A stretch of DNA of 64,000 bases from Chrysopilus asiliformis (Eukaryota > Arthropoda > Insecta > Diptera > Rhagionidae), in assembly GCA_964034945.1 (NCBI GenBank), contig OZ035960.1:85498148-85562147 (forward strand), given 5' to 3'. The notes under the pieces are model-generated. The model was not told where the DNA came from. It searched no databases and worked only from the letters and a program-made list of their open reading frames with translations. Below, in pieces: positions 55,988-64,000 of this stretch (its first letter is position 1; each line of letters begins with the position of its first letter). The position numbers were made by a program, and so were the translations under genes.

Positions 55988-56613
55988 CAGCCCTATTCTG
56001 GCATTATGACTGGTCACAAGTCACAACTCGTTAGAGACGATCGGCTTGTTACTTTCTTTGTGACTGACCGAGTATTCCATATTCTTGGCGTTGGGTCACA
56101 AGAAACGTAACAAATAATTCACCTCAGTATAATTCCAGAATGGTGAATAAATTTGACAGCCGCTTTGTGATTGTTTAGTTTACTTCAGTTTTTGGTTTTG
56201 TTAGTTTTTAAAGTAATTTTAATAATTGTAAATCTGTGAAAATGGTGGAGAAAGTGCGTGTGTGCCGTGCGTGTTCAATTATAAAAAAAAAGGTGGGATG
56301 TTATTGGAAACCTGAACATTTTCAATAAAAATTTTCTTATTTCGCAAAAAAGTCTTCTTTGTTTGTCAATTGACCAGAAATCGTCTCCGTTGTACTCTGG
56401 AAATATCACATTCAATTAAATAGTGCAGGAAATAGTTTCTTTTTGTCTTGTTTTTATCTAGTTACCTGCTTGTGAGTCGGTCACAGTTTTGACAGTAGCT
56501 GAGATCAGTCGAAATTGTTACTGAACGCTGAGAATACCAAAAAGTCACAACTTGTGATTCACCTCGCTCTTGTGATCGAGTTGTGACTAGTGACCTTTGC
56601 CAGAATAAGGCTG
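55988..56613 (+). mobile_element. 626-bp MITE copy B (CAGCCCTATTCTGGC ends), TSD TAG
   Basis: The second copy of the MITE at 44602-45225, in the same orientation. It is flanked by TAG at 55985-55987 and 56614-56616. By eye it differs from copy A at about a dozen positions. Two extra A bases shift its short MVEKVRVCRACS frame. It lies inside the P-like element, so it inserted after that element arrived. Confidence 0.93.
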
Positions 56614-56706
56614 TAGATCACAAGCACGAATAACTTGCAGTCAGTTATTCGTGTAACACAATTTTTAGATCGCATTATATAATCAAGGATTTACAATCGG
56701 TTAAAA

Positions 56707-59383
56707 ATGTTTCAAGAGCGTAAAAAAGATTATAGATATTGTGGGAAAACATGCGCAGTATCTATTTGTAATAATAATAAGAGAACTAAAGGATTACGGT
56801 GGTTTCAATTTCCCAAAAATGAAGAAAGGTTCGCATTATAGGCTTCGAAATGCAAATGCGAGATTGGTATTTCAAACCGACTTTTCGTATGTGAAATACA
56901 CTTTGAGCATGATGTTTAAGGTAGGAAGCGTTTGCCAAAAAATGCATTTCCCACACTTAATTTAGAAATAGATACGCCTGATGGAAAAGAATACAACGAA
57001 ACAATGTACGAGTTTTCTGAAGAAGAAATAAACTTTGAAATACCAGTTAAAAATTTTTTGAAAGAAAACGAAAACAATACAAACGTTGATTTAACTATGG
57101 AAGAATTTGAAAAATATGATCCTGGGCAAATATATCTCGATGATGAAAATAATTGCAATAAAGATATCATGTTTAAAAAAGTAATGAATGATATCTTTTA
57201 CAGAAACAAAATCTCAATTATGCGGCAAAAGTTAAATAAATTGAATAGAATTATTTTAATGAAAAATAAACAACTGAAAAAATCCTCAGTTTCAGTTTCT
57301 TTGGCAAGAAAAAGAAATTGTGTACTCAAAAAGAAACTAAAGAATAAAACTGTTCCAAAAATGATAGATAGCTTAAAAATCTCAGAACCAGCTAAACTAT
57401 TCTCTAAAATGATTCTACGCAAAACAAATTCTTGGTCGGATATGGATACAAATCTTGCTATGAACATTCATTTTAATTCCCCAAAAGGGTATGATTATTT
57501 AAGGAAGTCTATGAAATTGCATTTACCGTCAAAATCGTCACTAAATAATTGGTTTCCTATAAAACATTTTCATGTAGGATTTCATAACGATTATTTGGTG
57601 CAAATTCAAAAAATTATAAGTTCTATGGATGACAGCTCAAAAGAGGCAGTTATTTTATTTGACGAGATTGCAATAAGAAGAGACTTAGCATACGATAGCG
57701 TCCGTGATGAGATTACAGGATTTTTAGACTATGAATATAAAAGATCGGGCAAAATCGCAAAACAGGTTTGCGTATTTATGATACGCGGTGTAATAGCAAA
57801 TTGGAAATTTGTTTTGTCTTATTTTGCTTCAGATACAGGTATTGATGGTTTAGAACTTTCAAAGATGTTACAAAAAAATATCACATTAGCTTTCAACATG
57901 GGTTTAAAAATTAGAGCAGTAATCTGTGATCAGGGAGTAAACAATAGAAAGTGTTTTAAAACATTGGGAGTGAAATGTAATTCCCCGCATTTTATTTTTA
58001 GACTAAATCACAAAGAAATAAAAATTTACGCGCTTTATGATCCTGTGCATTTAATAAAATCAATAAGGAACACATTGATAAAATATGATATTGTAACTCC
58101 TGATGGTTTAGTTTCATTTAATATTATTCGGTCTTTATATCTGCATGATTCGAAAAACAAAACTCTTAGTCGAGACCCTTAGTCGAACTGTTGGTATGGC
58201 AATCAAAACGCTAGTACATCTAGATAAAGTTTCAAAAAAAGCGTGTGCTGTAGCGACATCAGAATTTGTCATAAAAATGGATTAAACTTTTGATTGCCTT
58301 AACAGTAGGAAACTGTTTGACAAAAAACAATATGGGGCTGCTTTGCAAAAGGATAACCACATTTTTCATTATTTAAGTGAAATGGTAAAATATTTTAAAG
58401 ATATAAAAATTATATCGACAAATAAGGTTTACTGTCTAGATGGAATGGTTCAGACTATATCAGCAATATTACAATTAGCGTTAGATATATTTGCAGAATA
58501 TGATGAGACTGACGTTTATTACTTATTGCTATCACGATTAACCCAAGATCCTATTGAAAATCTATTTGCACTTATAAGATCGAGAAATGGAAATAACCTA
58601 AACTCTTCTTTATCGGAATTCAATAATGTACTAGCAAAAATCCTATCAGCTAAAATAATTAATAACGACATTGAAACTTCTAACTGTGAAGAAGATAACT
58701 CTGAATTTATTTTGCATGAAGTAAAAATTTTAGCTTTCGAAAATGAGTTAAATCTGAATTTTTCCAAAAACAAAGATGACTTTGAGGAAACTACAGATGA
58801 TGAAATAATGAAACTAGTAAACTACGAAAATTGCGAAAAAAATGAAGAAATTCAAATAAATTCTCAACGCTATGTATGTGGTTACACTATTTTTAAGTTG
58901 TTAAGAAAAATTAAATGCGACATATGCAAAAATATATTTTTAAAACCGGATAACGAAAAATTGAAATTGAATTCTGAATATTTTATTTTTTACAAAAATG
59001 TTGATAATGGTTCTGAAATTTGTAATCTTCGAGCACCATCTGATTTTTGTTTTGATGTTACGAAATTACATATCAATATTTTTGACAGATATTTTGAAAC
59101 AAATTATTTTCAGAAAAATTTATTGTTTAACATTACAAAGCTATGCATTTCAGAAACAAAAAACATTCATAAATTTAGTAATTGGTTCTGTGAAAGTGAT
59201 TCATGCTACGAGCATCGTATTCAATTATTGAAATTGCTTATTACTTTACTGTTAAAAAAGAATGCATTATGGATTAAAGAAAAATTATTAAGAACTGAAT
59301 TTCAAAAGAATAAAAAAAGAAAGCAAATAGTTAAAAATAAACAAAATAAATTCAACAAAAAAATTAAGATAATCAAAAGTTAA
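56707..59383 (+). pseudogene. P-element transposase with THAP domain, four lesions
   Basis: P transposases are GTP-dependent DDE-type enzymes with an N-terminal THAP zinc finger that binds the element ends. The frame starts at ATG 56707. The THAP C2CH pattern is visible: CAVSIC near residue 16, then VCEIHF near 62, and the closing RLPKNAFPTLNL. A Lys-rich coiled region follows, then ILFDEIAIRRD (first Asp, 57661), AVICDQGVNNRKC (second Asp, 57928), DPVHLIKSIRN, and LTQDPIENLFALIR with the last Asp (58547) and Glu (58556). A basic tail ends the protein. Lesions are a TAG at 56839 and a TAA at 56917, both in the THAP domain; a 13-bp duplication (CTTAGTCGAGACC, 58165-58177) that shifts the frame; and a TAA at 58283. 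The catalytic residues themselves are intact. Confidence 0.92.
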
Positions 59384-59748
59384 ATTTAAACATTTAACAA
59401 TATAAATAATAATTATAATTCTAAGGTTTATTAAAGGATTTGTGTGTGTATTATATAAGTAGGAAGTTATTTTTTTTAATTTGAAATTAATATTTGTGTT
59501 GATGCTTGGATGCATCTGGGATCTTTTTTCTCAACCTCCCCGCGGTAGATCCTGGTAACTTAAATTGATTAAGGCTAATGAGAAAATGTGAAAATTATTT
59601 ATGAATTGAAAATCTTTCCGAATTAACCTTTGCTGGAGAAACATTCATACAAGAAATCAGATCAGAATAATTTTTTTTAAGTTTTCATTTAAAAAAAAAG
59701 TCCTATGAATATTAAGTGAAAATAGCAAAAAAAAAAAAAAAAAAAAAA

Positions 59749-59978
59749 AGGCGAAATGCAATCCACAAAACGAACAGATTTATCGGACTTTTACGGCTGG
59801 AAAGCTTTCATCACGAAGTCTTGTGCTGCCGACAAAAAAGCTCATGACTGCTACGGCTCAAGCATGAATCAAACGGCTCGAGTGGCTGCTATGGGTATTT
59901 ATTTTTTGCAAGTGGAAATTCAATTTTGTTCTAGAACGGATTGAATGAAAATGTTTGTCTGCTTATGATTAGTTTGTG
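59749..59978 (-). repeat. right long TIR of the P-like element
   Basis: Inverse of the left TIR plus a 20-bp extra segment in which GAGCCG is repeated. It is preceded by a 23-base A run (59727-59749). Confidence 0.92.
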
Positions 59979-59986
59979 ATTAAAAC

Positions 59987-60790
59987 ATATAACTTTGAAA
60001 GAAACTGTTTTTTTATTAAGAGAGCATATTAAGAGAACACATCGCTTATTTACGGCAACTGTGTGAACTAGAGTCTGACCGAAGACATAGATTAATACAA
60101 TTACTATAGATGGGAATTAAACGCAAATTCTCGTTTACCTAATGCGAGTAAAACGAGAAGCGATAAAAAATTAAAAAAAACACCATTTTGCGATGTGGGA
60201 AATCTCTTTCTTCCTCACAGGCATAAATGCAACGCAAGAAGAGCACACAAAAGCTGTTCACGACACTAACACCAACGACCTTCCGACAGCGGAATGGTTA
60301 CATTTTTAATCTGTCTCCAATGCAATACGTGATATGCACCACAAATATCCTGATTTCACCTGTTAACAGTGATTATTTTTAATAACTTTTGCCACAAATG
60401 AACACTAAAATGTCCTCAAAAGAGTTTCTTCAATGCCTTGTTAGGGAATGTTTAGCAGACAATAAGAAAAATCCCGGAAGAAAATTTTTTAGGGTTCCAG
60501 CACCGGCAGAAACGTATATTTTTATATTATTTGCGAGCAGAAAATCACCAAAACTTAAAGAAACCCGTATATATTACCGATATTCACATTTGAACTTCGC
60601 AAATTTTGAAATAAATTCACAAAACTATCTGTTTTCGTTGTTTTTTATTATTACCGAACCTTGTTTTGATGTTGATTTTAGACGCAGTATTGCCAATATA
60701 TAAGACGTATATGCTTATGTATTCAAATGACTTAGGTATTCAATAAAAACGTATTCAAATCCGAGATGTGGCACCACTGTATATGACACA
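59987..60790. other. spacer with one unidentified open frame
   Basis: A plus-strand frame (60389-60703, first likely ATG 60398) begins MNTKMSSKEFLQCLVRECL. I recognise no domain. The stretch also holds one arm of the outer inverted repeat (60084-60117). Confidence 0.3.
60084..60117 (+). repeat. left arm of outer inverted repeat
   Basis: ATAGATTAATACAATTACTA followed by TAGATGGGAA is repeated in inverse at 63222-63253 with one change. The preceding CCGAAGAC on this side and GCCGAAGATC on the other may extend it. It encloses the long-TIR element. Confidence 0.65.
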
Positions 60791-60793
60791 CAC

Positions 60794-63118
60794 TAGGGTG
60801 GAGCGAAAAACACTAAAATTGTCGGATCGGAACCGTTGGGGTCGCAAAAGTTGTGTCTTGCTCTCAACAAAACATAAAAAAAATTTGAGCTTCCTGCGAT
60901 GATATCTTTTGCCCCCGAAAGTTCGTCAAAGTTTTGATTTTTTGGGGAAAAGTACCGAAAATGTCAGGTGTTGAAGTCAGTCTTTTTTAGTCTTTATACT
61001 GTTTCTAGTATACTAATTTTTTATGTAAGGCAACCAATTTAGATATAAAACGTCTCTAGTTATTAATCCGTTGGACTTAGAACTACTAAGAAACAAAAAA
61101 AATCACGTAAAAATGTCAAAAATCTCGCCGAAATTAAGGGCAAGGCATAATTTTTACTCAGTGCGAAATTACCCATGAAACCTTCTTTAACTCCACTTTG
61201 TAGGATCTTTCGTTTCAGAAGTTCATAATAGAAGTTTATAATTCATTACTCAATCCTCATATGTTATTTATTGGGTTAGATGTTTATTGACTTTGCGACG
61301 TACATACCTCAACATTATTTGCTTTCGTCCATTAATTATATATTGTTAACCATGGCGAAAACAATAGCCAAAGCTTCGAAATTTAAACTTAGATCAACAT
61401 TTGAGTGTCCCTTGTTTGGAACACCTACAGATTTTTCAGGAGATCAGCTTCCCACATATAGTGATATAATGTTGTGCCTTCGAGCGCATGATTCTCGCTC
61501 CTAGCGAGGGAAATAAAGAGCCCTACTTTACTTGGATGTGATGGCACAAATGTTAACACCGGTTATAAAGGTGGTGTCATTAAACTACTCGAGGTCAGGT
61601 TTGAAAGACCATTGCAATGGCTAATTATTACATTTCAATGAATTGCCGTTAAGGCACTTATTTTCTTTCTTGGATGGTGGCACTTCTGGTCCTAACTCAT
61701 TTAAAGGTCCCATTGGAAAGGAATTATTGAAGTGTGAAAATTTACCTGTGGTGGATTTTGAACCAATTGAATGTAGTCTTCCTTTAATTTCTATTCGTGA
61801 TTTAAGCTCTGACCAATTCTATCTCTTGGCAATTGCTAGCGCAATTCAAACAGGTAGATACCCCGACGAAATGTCCCGTAAGAGCCCAGGGACTTCTAGG
61901 TGGTTAACGGCCGCTAATCGTTTTTTAAGATTATATGTTGCAACTAAATCACCTTCTAACGCGCTTAAAGCACTTGTCACATATGTTGTTCGAGTATATG
62001 TTCCTTCCTGGTTTCGAATTAAATGTAAACCCTCCTGCACTGAGGGTGCGAGGCACATTTGGGCCTTAATACAGGACTCTCGATTCTTACCCAAAGATCT
62101 GCGACATGTGGTTGACCGAGTTATCAGCCATAATGCCTTCTTCTGCCATCCTGAAAATGTTCTCTTGGCGATGGTGGCAGATGAGAGACAGTTTGTGCGT
62201 GATCTTGCTGTACGCAGAATCATAAAGGCTCGTTCGTGTCATAATGATGCTGACAAGCTAGTAAGAACCTTTCACACAGTACCAATTAATTTTATTGCAA
62301 AGGATTACATTGACTTAATCCATTGGTCTGAGCTCGATATTACCGAACCTCCTCTTCTAGCTAATCTCCCTATTGAAGACCTGAAATCTGTAGTGGGAGA
62401 AGGTATAGATGACAGGTTTCTTTTTCAACACCTTCCCTGCCACACTCAGACTGTTGAAAGGACTGTCAAACTTGTGACTGAGTCAGCAGCTGAAGTATGT
62501 GGACACAAAAATAGGGATGGGTTCATACGCACTCGACTTGAATCTAGGAAAAAGATGCCAGTCTTCAACACCAAAAAACATTATAAATTCTGAGCAAAAA
62601 CACCCGTGGTTGGTTGGTTGGGTAGGGTGTGGTAGGTGGAACTCAAAGTGCAGCCACCTTCTCGTGGTGAGTTCTGAGTCGCTTACCTTAAAGAGAGCGG
62701 GCGAAGAGCTGCACTGTGACTTCGCATCTTGTAGATGTGACAAGTTGAAAAAGATTCCTTCGAGAAACACACATTCATATAACTTAGATTTGCACAATTT
62801 TCGCCATTTTTGCGTGATTTTTTTTGTTTTTTAGTAGTTTTAGGTCCAACGGATTAATAACGTTTTATATCTAAATTGGATGCCTTACATAAAAAAATAG
62901 TATACTAGAAACAGTATAAAGACTAAAAAAGACTGACTTCAACACCTGACATTTTCGGTACTTTTCCCCAAAAAATCAAAACTTTGACGAACTTTCGGGG
63001 GCAAAAGATATCATCGCAGGAAGCTCAATTTTTTTTATGTTTTGTTTAGAGCAAGACACAACTTTTGCGACCCCAACGGTTCCGATCCGACAATTTTAGT
63101 GTTTTTCGCTCCACCCTA
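60794..63118 (+). mobile_element. unclassified transposon with ~325-bp TIRs
   Basis: The 2325-bp element begins TAGGGTGGAGCGAAAAACAC and ends with its inverse. The two TIRs match for roughly 325 bp (60794-61123 and 62799-63118) with few differences. ACACACAC lies directly outside both ends, which could be an 8-bp duplication, but it is simple sequence and therefore weak evidence. The interior holds remnants of one protein (61352-62593). Superfamily: not assigned. The 8-bp spacing and the TAGGG end would allow hAT, but no hAT signature was seen. Confidence 0.9.
61352..62593 (+). pseudogene. transposase-like protein of unknown superfamily, broken
   Basis: Three pieces belong together. The first starts at ATG 61352 (MAKTIAKASKFKLRSTFECP) and ends soon after PTYSDIMLCL. 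After an apparent deletion, the second (61531-61625) reads LGCDGTNVNTGYKGGVIKLL with a well-placed Asp. A frameshift near 61622 leads to the third, which opens at 61625 with LLHFNELPLRHLFSFLDGGT and runs 316 codons from 61643. That part contains CTEGARHIWALIQ, AMVADERQFVRDLAVRRIIK, LPCHTQTVERTVKLVTE and RDGFIRTRLESRKKMPVFN. I have seen this pattern as 'uncharacterised protein' in many arthropods. Position between long TIRs and the conserved acidic residues suggest a DDE-type transposase. That is inference. Confidence 0.7.
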
Positions 63119-63221
63119 ACACACACACAAAATCAATTCTTATCTTCACAAAGAAAATGAGGCGGGTAGAACAAAAGTTTCTCATACTCTTCTAACCGAA
63201 AATGTCTTCTTAGAATTTTCC

Positions 63222-63253
63222 CATCTATAGTAGTTGTATTAATCTATGCCGAA
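63222..63253 (-). repeat. right arm of outer inverted repeat
   Basis: Inverse of 60084-60117. It is followed by GCCGAAGATCAGTTTTTGGC and CTTCGGCC-type sequence related to 28240-28310. Confidence 0.65.
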
Positions 63254-63310
63254 GATCAGTTTTTGGCCTAAGCCGAACTTCGGCCTTTTTCTTAAGCATA
63301 AAAGATTAAA

Positions 63311-64000
63311 TTAATGTTTACCGCAAGCGAAAAGCAATTCCGGTTCTTTTAAAATAATTTTGTTATTGTTAAAAATAGTAAAAACATTTGAAAATTTACA
63401 AAACCAAAGCTCAAAAAATCCCAATCAATAATAATGGAAAATTTTCTTACCATTAAGGAAAAGTTTTTGAATATCTTAAAAATGGCCATAATCAATAAAT
63501 TGAAGACGAAAAATTTGTGTTCTAACGGTTTCCCACAACACGCTTTTATATTTTTTTTGAAAACAGATGTTTTGGAAAAATTTAGAAATCCAATTGTAAT
63601 ACAACTTGTACCATCTAGTAAAAATATCAGTTATGATCAACACAAAACTTTCCTCTGCAATATTTAGTTTCGGGAAAAAGAATATTTTTTTTCAAATACC
63701 TCCACAATCGTTAAAGATACGTAAAAACCATTCAAGGAAAATTTATTTTCTTTAAATTTGATTATACGTATATATTTTTTCACAAGACCGCATATTTTCC
63801 GAAAAATTTTCAAAAACTTAATTTTTTTCAAAATTTTTGAAAACCGTTAGAGATATGTAGAATATTTTTGTGTTGATTAAAACTACTATTTTTATTTTGG
63901 AAGCAAGTCCAAAATTTCATACATTAATAGCAAACTTGAAATGTTCAAACTCGATTTTCTCGAAACCATCATTATTGACTAACGGCCAATTTATTCACTA
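63311..64000. other. no recognisable gene
   Basis: AT-rich end of the window. A 77-codon frame at 63434-63667 has no recognisable motif. Confidence 0.4.

Larger units (their letters stand above)
55650..59978 (+). mobile_element. P-superfamily transposon with ~215-bp TIRs, TSD ATTAAAAC
   Basis: The element starts CACAAACTAATCATAAGCAG and ends with the exact inverse, and ATTAAAAC flanks both sides (55642-55649 and 59979-59986). TIR similarity runs about 215 bp, to CGCATTTCGCC at left and GGCGAAATGCA at right. The only sizeable difference is a 20-bp duplication in the right TIR around 59858-59877. It encodes a THAP-domain P transposase (56707-59383). A MITE (55988-56613) has inserted between the left TIR and the gene. 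Without that insertion the element is about 3.7 kb. A third, isolated terminus is at 1947-2070. Confidence 0.95.

Noticed and set aside
1..64000. CRISPR array, operons, bacterial promoters or riboswitches
   Set aside because: Composition, transposon content and intron-like features point to an insect nuclear genome. No spaced identical repeats of CRISPR type were seen.
1..64000. Endogenous retrovirus or LTR retrotransposon
   Set aside because: I found no gag, protease, RNase H-integrase or LTR pair. The only reverse transcriptase is a non-LTR type.

Overview
This 64 kb window looks like insect DNA that contains no host gene I can recognise and is packed with transposable elements. It is AT-rich, and nearly every long open frame belongs to a transposon or a remnant of one. 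The organism is most likely a fly (Diptera). That is an inference from three things: mariner copies with D,D41D spacing, the type first described from tephritid flies as 'rosa'; dispersed repeats carrying (GTCY)n microsatellites, resembling the dipteran mini-me/DINE-1 repeats; and the overall AT-rich, TATGTA-type composition. A search of the non-repeat gaps against fly genomes would settle it.

Left part (1-20 kb): short TIR elements and old fragments. They include a solo P-like terminus (1947-2070), a decayed unknown gene (3078-3957), a 612-bp insertion inside a piggyBac-like MITE (5209-6000), a non-autonomous hAT with an 8-bp target duplication (8318-9037), a perfect 99-bp inverted repeat followed by a ~121-bp minisatellite (11901-12570), a deleted D41D mariner (12772-13200), a Tc1-like MITE (13377-13767) and a nest of elements at 17105-19221.

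Middle part (20-50 kb): further copies of the hairpin/minisatellite family and the GTCY family, a three-level nest (29585-31459) whose outer element still encodes a MADF-like protein, a 5'-truncated non-LTR reverse transcriptase (31934-33268), a frameshifted D41D mariner (36227-36852), several elements with 3-bp target duplications (PIF/Harbinger-like), and a MITE inserted in another MITE (44516-45268).

Right part (50-64 kb): the most notable region. A structurally complete Transib transposon, the superfamily from which the RAG1 recombinase derives, lies at 50943-54069. It has CACAGTG ends and a CGCCG target duplication. A P-superfamily transposon with ~215-bp terminal inverted repeats, a THAP domain, all four catalytic acidic residues and an ATTAAAAC duplication lies at 55650-59978; a near-identical second copy of the 44602 MITE sits inside it. 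An element with ~325-bp TIRs and a transposase-like protein that I cannot place in a named superfamily lies at 60794-63118.

All transposase genes seen here carry disabling lesions, so nothing in the window appears able to move by itself. Element boundaries given with a target-site duplication were read directly from the sequence. Superfamily names rest on protein motifs, TSD length and terminal bases, not on database searches.
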